From contig NC_081414.1 of NCBI RefSeq assembly GCF_030272615.1, positions 912,707,009-912,771,008 of the forward strand: DNA of 64,000 bases. The letters run 5' to 3'. The translations under genes and the position numbers were made by a program. This stretch comes from Cryptomeria japonica (Eukaryota; Streptophyta; Pinopsida; Cupressales; Cupressaceae). The notes under the pieces were generated by a model. It was given only the letters and a program-made list of their open reading frames with translations. It did no database searches and was not told where the DNA came from. Positions 12,047 through 22,055 of this stretch are shown one piece after another (position 1 is the first letter of the stretch; the number at the start of each line of letters is the position of its first letter).

Positions 12047-13918
12047 GGGACTAATTCAGTCCTTAAAATTTATCATTGTCTTCATGATCACTTTCTCATG
12101 ATGGAATTTCGAAGGTCATAGGGACTCCTTGCTCTTAACAAATTTCACTTCATTTTGATGCCTTACCCTTGGAGTGGAGATTCAATCTGCATAGGGACTC
12201 CTCATTCTTCATGACTTATGCTCTTCCTTTGTAATTCTGCCATCAAGTGGAAATCCGACTCTCATTGGGACTCATTGTCCTTGAAAATTTTGTGCTGGTT
12301 TGATCACCATTTGATGAAGTGGAAATTTGAACCCCATCAGGGCACTTCAATGTTCTTTACTTTGTCCTCATTCTCAATGGGTAAGTTGATTGTTATTCCT
12401 GAGTAGAAAATCGAACCTCGTAGGGAATTTTTGCTCCCAACTTTTGTCCCAGCTTGTGATAGGTATTTTGAACAATAATTTTTCCAGAATTAACTTAGGT
12501 TCTGATTTTTAAATGATTTTCAGACATAAGTTTTCTAAATCAGAAATACAAAATTATGTAACATAATTCTGGAAAATGCAAACAATTTAAAAATTGTATA
12601 ACATATTTCTGGAAAATGCAAATGATTTAATCAAAATCTGAAAATTTTGCTCCAAGAAAACCTGATTTTCAGACTTAGGATAGGTCTGATTTTAATGTGC
12701 AAGTCTGAAAACGTCCTTTCAAACTCATAAAATGAATAATGTTGCAACCCAGTTCGCTGTCTCAGGTCTGATTTCTGAGTATGAAGGACTGAAATATCTC
12801 TAAAAATCGTATCATATCAGTTCGAAATCATCCCCTTCATGGCGCAATTCATATTGTGGGTGCAATCTGCATTTGTTGTGGCTGGAATGATATGTTTTCA
12901 GCTTGAAGTGGTAGCTGGCAATAGTGTTCTCAGCTAGCAATGGCACCTTTAGTAATGCTGCAAATACCTCCAATGGTGGCACTATCAATGCCTTAAGCAA
13001 AAATTGCACTTCTTCCTCCTTAGGCGATTCCAATCCTTCCTTCCTTTCAGCTCACTTGGAGTCAAATCAGCGACTTAATGGTATTTTAATGCTTGCTGGC
13101 CTGTGTTCTTATTCAGCATTTCACCTTTCACTTTCACCACACAGTGAATGTGTTGATAAAAAAAATGTTACCTTCAGAAAGGTGGAAAATAGATATGCAT
13201 AAGGACAAATTTATCCTTGAAACACTTATTATATTTGCGCACCCACTTGCATGTTTATTTATTCTTACCTCATTTTGTTCCACTCCACAATGAATGTGGG
13301 ATAAATATCATAAAATACCAGCCTAGTGGAAAAACGTGGGTCATCACTTGCAAACTTAGTCTTGGAATGGAAATTCGACCTCCATCAGAACTCTCATGAT
13401 CCTTAACATTAATTTGGTACCTTCATGCTCAAAATGGAGTGGAAAACGATCTCCATTGGGACTTTATCAATTTTCACCTTTATCGCTCAGTGGAAAAACG
13501 CTTCCCATCAGGACTTTGTGTTTTATGACTTAACTGGTCAATGGAAAAACGTTTTCCATCAAGACTAAGTTGATTTTCACACATTTAAAGTCCAAACTTA
13601 CCCAATTTCATCAATTTTTGCAGTGGAAATTCTATTTACATCGAGACTTTTAACATTTTGTCAAGTTTTGGAGGGTGGAAAATAGAACTCCATTGAGACT
13701 TTTAACATTTTTAATTTATTTTACCTCCTAGGAGTGGAAAAACGACTCCTATAGGGACTTTAAAGATTTTTAACTTTGTGTTGCATTGTTTTGAGTCCCC
13801 AAGAGTGGAAAATCATAGTCCATCTGGACTTTCACAAAAATTACATCAATTTTATCATTTTTGCTCAAAATTTCTAAGGCAAAGTCGAAAATTGACCTCA
13901 TTAGGACAAATTGACACG
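12047..13918. repeat. Dispersed TGGA...TCCA hairpin array, about 14-16 copies
   Basis: The core is AGTGGAAAAnCGAnCTCCAT followed by a GGGACT-like box. The GGGACT box (or variant) begins at 12047, 12121, 12194, 12267, 12340, 12423, then 13387, 13458, 13510, 13561, 13643, 13695, 13754, 13824 and 13913. The first five are 73-74 bp apart; later gaps are 51-89 bp. Many copies can fold as TGGA-loop-TCCA. The copy at 13541 is ATGGAAAA-ACG-TTTTCCAT with 8-bp arms. The stretch 12430-13330 lacks the motif and instead has several TCTGA/TCAGA words. No ORF spans the array. Confidence 0.7.
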
Positions 13919-14080
13919 TTAAAGCGTCTTGACACTTAAAATTACTCGCTTGCAACTTTAGCACCCTTCGCATTTTGACATGACACCCTCTCATAAGCAA
14001 AGGCTAAAACTCAGAAACTACTGCTAAACTAAGACAACCTAAGCAAAACATCTATCCTAAAAGCAAAAAAAAGTGGGGGT

Positions 14081-14097
14081 CCCCATTTGCAATGGGG
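14081..14097 (-). promoter_or_regulatory. LTR-start hairpin of the solo unit
   Basis: CCCCATTTGCAATGGGG is a perfect 7-bp-arm hairpin. On the minus strand it is followed by ACCCCC and a T-rich run, exactly as at the start of unit B. Confidence 0.6.
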
Positions 14098-14120
14098 TGA
14101 TGTGTGAAACGATCACAGCA

Positions 14121-14125
14121 GGTAC
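14121..14125. repeat. Target-site duplication GGTAC (right copy)
   Basis: It matches 10452-10456. Confidence 0.85.
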
Positions 14126-14540
14126 CATGGACTAAATCCAAGGTGCCTTTTAAAAATTACAATATCTTTTTCGTTACCTGCACATGTGTTTCTTTATGAG
14201 TAGCTTGAAACCTTGCTACCATCTCAACTGCATGCATAATATAGACCTTGCAACTGTCACGTAAAGAAAATTTCTGATCATTGATCTATAGAGAGTTTTG
14301 TTTGCATCAAGAGATTCATCATGTTCGCTCAACTTACATCCTATGCTCATTGGTGTACTCACAAGATTACAATCCTCCATTCTAAATCTTTTTAATATTT
14401 CTTGAACATACTTAGTCTGTGAAATAAAAGCTCTTGTATCAAATTGAGTATTTTGTAGTCCTAGGAAGAAAGACAATTCACCTAGCATGGACATTTCAAA
14501 TTCTTATTGCATTTTCATAATATTTTGGACAATTAATTAA
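14126..14540 (-). pseudogene. Copia element 1 reverse transcriptase C-terminal fragment
   Basis: The minus-strand translation shows EFEMSMLGELSFFLGLQ, FISQTKYVQEILKRF, STPMSIGCKL, YRSMIRNFLYVT and MVARFQATHKETHVQ. These are late RT blocks of Ty1/Copia. There is one stop, and a frame change near 14225. The N-terminal RT and the integrase are not found between here and the gag remnant at 26.8 kb, so that part is deleted or replaced. Confidence 0.85.
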
Positions 14541-14612
14541 GGCTGGATTAAAATCTTCTTGGCAGCATTTATGACGAGGGGTTTTCTCATTCCCATTGAA
14601 CATCACTTCTAA

Positions 14613-15142
14613 TGCACGACCTACTCACATTTGTACGGCTTCCCAAGGTAGTGGTAAGGATTTGACAGATCCAATGAAGATTTGGCAGGGGACAACTTGC
14701 AATCGGTGGGGTATGCACATCGCTGCATATACAAAGACTACAAATTCATTCGTTTGTACAGCTACTCAAACAAGGTTTACCTTGCACTTCACACTTTTGT
14801 GTATGGACCTTCCAAGCAAAGATAAGGTCGTACGACGTACGAGCATTGCAAAAGGGTTATCCCATATAGCCAAGATCTCCTCACATTGTACGACATGTAT
14901 TGGCTCCCATTATCGTAAGGCTTGGAAGCACACACGTGCACTCTCCTCCTTGCATCATTTTCGTACGGAGCTGCCAACATCACTCCACCGTACAGCAAAA
15001 AAAGTTCCATCCATCCATACAAGTAGCACATCTCTCAATTGTATGGAATGAAGTCTCGGTACTCCTAGCATATTTGGTACGAAAAAAATTTGACAGTAGC
15101 AGTAGAGTACAACCGACATCACTAGTACATTGGCCCATGGTG
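14613..15142. repeat. GTACG-type motif array ahead of gene C
   Basis: GTACG, CGTACG, GTACA or close variants recur roughly every 30-60 bp, for example TTTGTACGG near 14630, TTGTACAGC near 14754, the double CGTACGACGTACG near 14827, TTGTACGAC near 14887, TTCGTACGG near 14961, CCGTACAGC near 14989 and TGGTACG near 15074. CGTACG is a perfect palindrome. The ORFs here are short and unconvincing. It lies directly upstream of the gene C ATG at 15248. Confidence 0.55.
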
Positions 15143-15247
15143 GAAATCAGTTTTGGAAACCCTCGATAGGTGAAGAAAGGAGACAGTTATAGTAACGACA
15201 AAAGAAATTATAAAAGCTAGAAATCTCATTTAGCAGCCACTTCAACC

Positions 15248-17761
15248 ATGGCAATAGGTAGTAGCAACAAAGGCAAAAAGGTTTTGCCTCGCATCCAATC
15301 GGGATGATAGGATTACAATGGACACTCTCACTTAGGAGAGTTTGAGCAGCATTGGCTACTGCACATGGTGGCAAGAGGTGAAGGAAGATAATCCACTGAA
15401 GATGGTTTTGGTGCATGCTCAAATTGACAAGGCAATACAAATGCCTTTCTTTAACGTATGAGAGTTTGAGCTTGTCTTGAAGGCAATGGTGATGTGTTAT
15501 GACTGGCACGGACATAAGTCCATTCTACCTTACCGTGGACAAGATGTAATTGTGTCTTTCTGGTTGGTGAAGTTCACGAGAGTGTTTGGGATTCCATTCC
15601 AAGGAATCAAGGTTGCCAATCCCCCAGGGAAGATAACAATTGAGCAGGATGCCCTTCTGAACCAAGTATGCCATGATAATTTGATACAAAAGGAGTGGGA
15701 GAGTGTATGGAATAATAGCAGTAGTTGTGGGATTAAGGAAACTTTTCTAGTGATGATGGAATGGAGGTGCATCATGGACATAATAAAGAGCCAGATCGCA
15801 GTTTCGAGTCGAGCCTCTAACATCGTCGTCTAGATGATCTATTTGATGGTCGGGTTAAGCAATGAGAAGGTCTACAACTAGGTGACCATACTATCAACGA
15901 AGATTATGGAGTTTGTCACCTTGGCTCATAAGGCCTTCTATATGTCGTAGCACACCATCGACCTATTCCTTGATGTAGTCCACACTCATGTACTCGCGAA
16001 CAAGTGGGGTTGCCTACAACCCCTTATTCATGTGGACCTATCTAAACCAGAAATATTTTATTGGACTCATCAAAACACATAGATAGTTGGAGGAGAACAA
16101 GCTCAACCCACTAGGAAGTGACAAAGGAAAGAGTTGCAACAATAGGATTTGGAGAGTACGGAGAATGAAAGTAGTGAAGAGGAGGCTACCGTTGAGGTTT
16201 CCTCAGAGAATGAAAGTGCAGTAATGTGTCCCTTACGGCCACTACAGGTTATTATGATGATGATGATAAGGTTGAGGAGGCAGCGGTGTTGGAGAATGTT
16301 ACTAGCACAACAAATCTAGTAGCACAGCTTTGGAGGTAGTATCCGAGGGACCAGCCACCCCATTGCCATTTTTTGCAACGGTGGAGGTGGAGGTAGTCTC
16401 GGAGATACTTGTGTCGGTTCCACCAATCACGGCAGCAGTGGCTACTTCATTAGCAATATCATCAACAGTGGTAGTAGTGGATGCTCCTTGGCAATTCCGC
16501 CAGCAAGGGCAGTGGTGACTACTCGCTTGGCAATTTCGCCAACAGTGGCAGAAGTAGCACCACTGGCGATAGCATCGATAGTATCAGTGGGTCCATCGAC
16601 AAAGTTTTCAACGACCAAGGGACCATTACCAGCTGCTCCTTCGATGGCAATCGAGAGCGTTGATAGGCATGAGGAGGCCATTGTACATGGCTACATTTGT
16701 TGGAGGTTCCTCTAGAGGTTCCAATCAAGTAGCCAAGGTTGCTAGCCAAAGGGATGGCACCTCCAACAAAAATGGGCGGAGGATCACACTCAATGGGACC
16801 CCAACAATCACTACCATACCCACCCAAGAGCCAACTTGCAGAGCAGACACCTGAGCCAACACACTCAAAAATGGAATTGACTCCAATACAACCAGCTCCA
16901 ATTGGAGTAGAGGAGTCTTCCTTGAGGGAGTGGGAGGAGACTATTCTACGCCTCAGTTGGCCAAATCCTCACGATCTAGTTGGCATTGTTCAATGGTACT
17001 TTCGCCAATCAGACAACATAGCTACCTTCATGGGTAGGGTGGGGGAGCTCCTACATGACTTAGACATTGGCCATGATCCCGTGGTGGCACACACACCAAA
17101 AAGGATCGTAGCATTCTTGCAAGTCGAGTGCCACCATGATTTTTTCCAGTGCTTCACTTCCAAAGGATGGTCGAAGTTAGAGAGACAAGAGATGAAGGAT
17201 GTCTAGTGCCCTCTAGTGCCACATGTAGGAGGCCACCACAATCAAGTGCTGCAAGCATTCCACGGTATGGAGTTGAGCTTTAGGGACTTATTCTTGCGAT
17301 ACAATCCCCAAGTAGCCATTATAGAGCAATTCATAATGCAAAAAGAGAAGGCTCTCCATCAAGCTGACCAGGATAGGAAGGCTTTGGTGGAGAAAGGAGA
17401 CAAGTTCAAGGCACACTTGGCCTAGGAACACTCTCGGGTTACGTCCCTCAAGATATCCATGGTAGAGCACAAGCAAGAGTTGGCCGAAAAGGAGCGGCAG
17501 ATGGCAGAGATGGAGGAGAAAGCTACCCAATTGGTCATGGAGTTGGCAAGCAGGGATGAGAAACTCAGAGAAAAAGACAGTGAGCTGGAGAGGATGAAGA
17601 AACAAGTGGATGACACGTTCGGTGAGAAGGACTGCGAATTGGAGAAGATGCGGAAGCAATTTATGGAAGCAGCATACATGGTAAAGGCATCTCGAGAGCT
17701 GGAGTCGGTAGCTAACCAATGCCTCCAGCATTTGTAGAAACAACACTTTTAGCCAACCACC
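15248..17761 (+). pseudogene. Gene C: decayed accessory gene with N-terminal FGIP-type domain and C-terminal coiled coil
   Basis: The ATG at 15248 gives MAIGSSNKGKK. After a frameshift near 15280 one frame runs through ESLSSIGYCTWWQEVKEDNP, MVLVHAQIDKAIQMPF, GHKSILPYRGQDVIVSFW, VKFTRVFGIPFQGIKVANPP and WESVWNNSSSCGIKETF. A Thr/Ala/Val-rich low-complexity middle (16200-16740) follows with frame changes. From 16739 the protein continues with EETILRLSWPNPHDLVGIVQ and ends in a heptad-rich coiled coil (LAEKERQMAEMEEKATQLV, KDSELERMKKQVDD). Internal stops include 15333, 15459, 15831, 15879, 15948, 16080, 16119, 16143, 17204, 17423 and 17735; nine are TAG and two TGA. Unit B is inserted in the 3' end; the tail resumes at 26352. 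No named domain was recognised. Architecture, not sequence, resembles genes A and B. Confidence 0.6.
17757..17761. repeat. Target-site duplication CCACC (left copy)
   Basis: CCACC directly precedes TGTTGTGACC, and the second copy is at 26347-26351. Joining the flanks restores an open gene C frame (PTTPQSSLLPRTSSHPS). Confidence 0.85.
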
Positions 17762-17784
17762 TGTTGTGACCATTTCACACATCG

Positions 17785-17800
17785 CCCCATTAGAATGGGG
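17785..17800 (+). promoter_or_regulatory. LTR-start hairpin of unit B
   Basis: CCCCATTAGAATGGGG has 7-bp arms and is followed by ACCCCCTCTTTTTTTGCC. The same hairpin, ACCCCC and T-run are at the start of the minus-strand unit (14081-14097). Confidence 0.6.
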
Positions 17801-18218
17801 ACCCCCTCTTTTTTTGCCTTAGTTTTTGCTTTCTCTTTGCTTGTTTTTCTCTGCTTTTAGGGTTTTGAGTGAGTGAGTGGTCTGCCTGGGCTAGCTGGAT
17901 TAGGGCTAAACCTTGGAAGCTCGTTTTAGGGTTCCTTTCAAGCTAAGTCTAGTCTTGTTTAGGGAGGTTGTTAGTCGTCTGCCTAAAGCCTCAAGATTGC
18001 CAGAATGAAGCATGCCTTTCAGGAGAGTCAAGATCGGTTAGGAACAGGGAGAATAGGTCTCAGGTCAGGTCTAGATAGAAAGAGAGTTTTTCTTGTCAGA
18101 GTCCTGCTTGTTTCCCTGTCTGAGTCAGTTGAGCAGAGTCAGTGAAGAAAAGGAGTAGGTTTGATCAAGTTTGATGGAGGATGAAGCAAATTAAGGTAAG
18201 ACTTGGCCTGAAAGGGAA

Positions 18219-20992
18219 ATTTCGCCCCTGACCCTTCCAGAGGGTCCAGGGCGAAAATCATTGTAAAGCTCTTTTTCTCCTCATTTTTGACTAAGTGATA
18301 CTTTCTAAGGCATGTTTGGAGGTGAATTGATATGTTTTGCCCGAAGATGGAATTAATGGATTTTTGAAGAGCTAGATGATGCCTGAAAGAGGATTTTCGC
18401 TCCTGACCCTTCTAGAGGGTTCAAAGCAAATTTCATCCTAAAAACTCTTTCTTGCCTTAGATGGAATTGCAAACTTGTTCCTAGCTTGGAAAAGGACCTA
18501 ACTCTGCCTTGTGAAGTAGTTTGAAACATGAAAAATGAGCAATTTGGCCTGGAATGGAGATTTTGCCCTTGACCCTTCCAGAGGGTCCAGGGCGAAAATC
18601 TTATTAGAGCTTATTTTTCACTAACTTTGGTTAAATTGTGATGTGCAGGGTCTCTTGGAATGAAGATTGGACACCATTTGATACCTTTGAAGATTTGGAA
18701 GCGTTGAGAAATGAAGAATTTTGGCCAAGAAGGGTAATTTCGCTCCTGACCCTTCCAGAGTGTCCAGGGCGAAAATTTTCAAATCCTTCTATTTTTCTTG
18801 CAAAAATCTAGTCAAGCTTGGCATAGATGAAAGAGGAGTAGTGTCTTTTTCTTGAGAGGTGAAATCAACTTGAAATGATGATTGAATTGAGCCTAAATTG
18901 AGGAATTCGCTTTTGACCCTTCCAAAGGGTCTAGAGCGAAATTCCTTGCAAGCCTATTCTTTTAACCTTGTTTTGGCTTAAGACCTTATCCATTGGGTGA
19001 CGGATGTTGTTTAGTTACCTCTTGAGGTGATTTTGAGTTGGAAAAAGGAAGAATCAAGCCCAATTCATGATTTTCGCTCCTGACCCTTTCAAAGGGTCCA
19101 GAGCGAAAATCCTCCTAGACCTCATTTCCTTCCCTACTTGACCAAATTGTGATGCCCAAAGCATGTTGAAAAGAGGAATGGACATGATCTTTCTTTGAGA
19201 AGTGTTTGATAGCATTAAGGGATGGAGATTTTAGCCAACAAAGGCAATTTCACTCCTGACCCTTCCAAAGGGTCCAGAGCGAAATTCCTTGTAAACCCAT
19301 TTTTAACCTTTCTTGGACATGAAAACCTTGTTCCTAGGGCAATAAAAGATAAAATCCCACTAAGCAAAGAAGTTTTAAGGTGAAAAAATGAAGATTTTTG
19401 GTCAAGATTGCAAAAATCGCTCCTGACCCTTCCAGAGGGTCCAGAGCGAATTTCCTCAAAATCACCTTTTGCTATCAAATTTTGCTAAGCCAAGTATGAG
19501 ATAAGGTCAAGCATGGAAAGAATTACCCCTGGGAGTGAATTGAGGTTGCAAGAAATTATCAAAAAGTGAAGGAATTGAGCCAAATGGTGAATTTCGCTCC
19601 TGACCCTTCCAAAGGGTCCAGAGCGAAATTCCTAAAAGCACCTATTTCCTTGCAAGGTCAAAGCAACTTTTTGGTTTTTATGGCTTGAACGGGTGTGAGG
19701 AAGAGTGTTTTACATTTTGAAGCTAATTGAAATTGTCAAGAAGAAGCAATCAAGTCTAGAACATGATTTTCGCTCTTGACCCTTCCAGAGGGTCTAGAGC
19801 GAAAATCCTAAAACCTATCTTTTCTTCCAAAGATTGGACTAGACCAAGCTTAGACATGGGTTTGAGAAGACTTTTGAATTGCCTTGAAGTGGAATTGGAT
19901 TGCTGAGGATGAAAATTTTGAATCCAAGAGGGAAATTCGCTCCTGACCCTTCCAAAGGTTCCAGAGCAAAATGTCCAAATTCTCTCTTTTTCTTGCAAAT
20001 TTAAGACAAGATTTTGCTATTTATGACTTGGATGGGAGTGAGGCGTGATGTTCCATGCCTTGGAAATGATTCGAAGATGAAAGGATGAAGGAATTGCCGT
20101 AAAACCTAAAAATCGCTCCTAACCCTTCCAAAGGGTCCAGAGCGAAAAATCCAAAACCAATGCATTCCTTTCAAGTTTGTGCTAAGACAAGGCTAAACCA
20201 AGCTAGAAAAGGCCTTTGAGACCACTTGTGAGTAGGTGTTTGTTTCAAAATTTGATGATTCTAGGTCAGAGAAGGAAAATCGCTCCTGACCCTTCCAAAG
20301 GGTCCAGGGCGAAAATCCTTCAAACACCTATTTTGCCTTGCAATAACAAACCAAGCATGTGTGAAGTGAATGAAGAGGATCATTGCCTAACCTTGTGAGG
20401 TGGATTGGAGTTAAAATGATCGAGGAGTAAGCCTAAGCAAGAAAAATCGCTCCTGACTCTTCCAGAGGGTCCAGGGCGAAAAACACTAAAGACACCTTTT
20501 CCTCCAAAATTCAAGTGAAACTAAACCTGAACTACAGTAAAAGATGCCATTTGGAATGCCTTGGTGAGGTTTTGGACTTACAAAAATGAGAATTTTGAGC
20601 TCAAGAGAGAATTTCACTCCTGACCCTTCCAAAGGGTCCAGAGTGAAATTCCCAAAAGGTGGCATTTCCTTCAAAACATTGATGAGCTAAACCAGTGATG
20701 GAGATAAGTGAACTCTGGAGATTGCCTCAGAGGAGTTTAATGATCAAACTAAACTGAATTTTGGCCTAAAATGTAAAAATCGCTCCTGACCCTTCTAGAG
20801 AGTCCAAGGCAAAATTTACATTTTCACCTAACTACTCATGAGAAATGATAAAAAATTGAAATGCAAGACCTTGATTAGGCCAAAACAAACATAAGCTTGC
20901 CTTCCAGGAGATTTTGGAGTGAAGGGAATGAGGTATTCAAGTCTTAAATTGAAAAATTGCTCCTGACCCTTCCAGAGGGTCCAGGGCGAAAT
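18219..20992 (+). repeat. Array of 17 conserved 37-nt hairpins at 166-177 bp spacing
   Basis: Each copy has an outer stem TTTCGCTC/GAGCGAAA, a 2x2 internal loop (CT/CA), an inner stem GACCCT/AGGGTC and a 5-nt loop. The G of GACCC (or its equivalent) lies at 18230, 18405, 18571, 18748, 18915, 19082, 19258, 19425, 19602, 19778, 19945, 20121, 20288, 20455, 20622, 20788 and 20965. Intervals are either 166-167 (nine) or 175-177 (seven). DNA between copies is alignable but much more diverged, so this is an old tandem repeat in which the hairpin is the conserved core. Paired changes occur in stems (copy 1 TTTCGCCC/GGGCGAAA; copy 15 TTTCACTC/GAGTGAAA). Reading frames are not maintained, so it is not coding. 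Confidence 0.92.
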
Positions 20993-21520
20993 CATCAAAA
21001 AAAACCTATCATTCAACCTTGATTGATTAAGTCTTAAGGCAAATTGCAAAATTGTGAAGACAAAGTCATGGAAATTTGCAAAAATGTAGGTTGAGAAAAT
21101 TTCAATTTGATCAAGTGAACAAGCCTGGATGGGTTCAAACAGGTCTTGAAGTGAACCTAGACCTTCATCACTATTGAATATTTCAAAGCCTAAGGAGAAA
21201 GGGAGCTTCACTAAGCCTCAATCAAACCTCCATATTCCCAAATTTTCGCCAAATTTACTAAAATTAAGACATTTGGGGAGGTTAGATCAAATGCGCATGA
21301 ATTAAGGTCATTACAATTGAATTAATTAATTTTTAAAGCCTTAATATAAATATAAAAGACACCTTTCAAGTCTTAAAATCATTTTTTAAAATTTTAAAAA
21401 TATAGGTGAGCGCTCAAAATACATTTACTTGCTTTTACAAGCAAGTAGGCCTCTTCCTAAAGGGAATTTTATTTGTTTTGTTGCTAAAAAACTAGGTCGG
21501 CCTCATAGTCAATTAGGGTG
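20993..21520 (+). other. Non-coding spacer between the hairpin array and the gene B promoter
   Basis: AT-rich, with an exact inverted pair around 21430-21448 (ACTTGCTTTTACAAGCAAGT). No ORF of note. I see nothing else in it. Confidence 0.6.
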
Positions 21521-21527
21521 AGCGCCC

Positions 21528-21535
21528 TATATAAG
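21528..21535 (+). promoter_or_regulatory. Internal TATA box driving gene B
   Basis: TATATAAG at 21528-21535, followed by a leader of about 290 nt, then a GT...AG intron directly before the ORF. A homologous leader, by its GAGAGGA-ATT pattern, precedes gene A near 352. Transcription probably starts about 30 bp downstream; this is inferred from the TATA position only. Confidence 0.55.
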
Positions 21536-21825
21536 AGAGGAGTATTGTTTCAAAATGCAAATCATTCATTCATTATTCTAAATGCGATTTTGAGGAGCAG
21601 ATTGGAGGAGCGAAATCTAGCAGATTGGAGGCGAATTTCTTACCAAGTTGGAGGCTAAATTTCCAGAATTTGCTAAGTGTTGGAGGCTAGTGAAGGTGAC
21701 GTTCTTTTGAAGGTTAATCAAGACATAATTCACCCAAGAAGGCCAGCAATTCAATCCTCATCCAGCAAAGTCTGATCTTCTTTCTTCATTTTTCAAGGTT
21801 CATAGTTAGGCTTTCAAAGGTGAAG

Positions 21826-22048
21826 GTATGAAGAATCCTTTTTGAAGTTCCTATTCAAGACTTGTTTTGATGTTCATAGCATTTTTTTTTTTTAAGTCTA
21901 AGTCTTGAAAATCCAATTTTCATTTATAATTAATTTGAGGAATCATGTCCTTTTCAAATTAATGTTTTGGAATCATTCCCTTTGAAAGGTCTTAAATTCT
22001 ATACTTTAAGGTATGATGCTTAAAGACTAATTTTAAATTTTTGTGTAG
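21826..22048 (+). other. Leader intron of gene B (223 bp)
   Basis: The donor is AAG|GTATG at 21826 and the acceptor TTTTTGTGTAG ends at 22048, eight bases before the ATG. It is AT-rich with T-rich tracts. Gene A has a matching acceptor immediately before its ATG, and the Gypsy PMD gene also has a 5' intron. Confidence 0.5.
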
Positions 22049-22055
22049 GCATCAA

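Larger units (their letters stand above)
10457..14120 (-). mobile_element. Solo LTR-like unit, 3.66 kb, inserted in the Copia RT/RNase H gene
   Basis: Plus-strand ends are TGTTGATGTG at 10457 and CACAGCA at 14120, flanked by GGTAC duplications. Read on the minus strand it starts TGCTGTGATCGTTTCACAC and ends CACATCAACA, the same termini as unit B. The order on the minus strand is: start hairpin (14097-14081), motif array (13.9-12.0 kb), an acceptor-like TTGTTTGTTTTGTAG near 11970, short broken ORFs, AAACCCTAATTAGG, the TATA box near 11245, then the CAACA end. No long gene is preserved. The Copia frame it interrupts is restored by removing it, so it inserted into that element. Confidence 0.8.

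Noticed and set aside
14596-15169. ORFs of 80-151 codons on both strands
   Set aside because: No family features, overlapping on both strands; they come from the GTACG-rich region that behaves as non-coding.
18219-20992. CRISPR-like array (regular palindromic repeats)
   Set aside because: Repeats are diverged, spacers are about 130 bp, related to each other and not unique, and the context is a plant LTR-like unit. No cas genes.
19215-21211. Minus-strand ORFs with repeated LDPLEGSG-type peptides
   Set aside because: They are translations of the hairpin repeat; the 167-bp spacing breaks the frame and every ORF is short.
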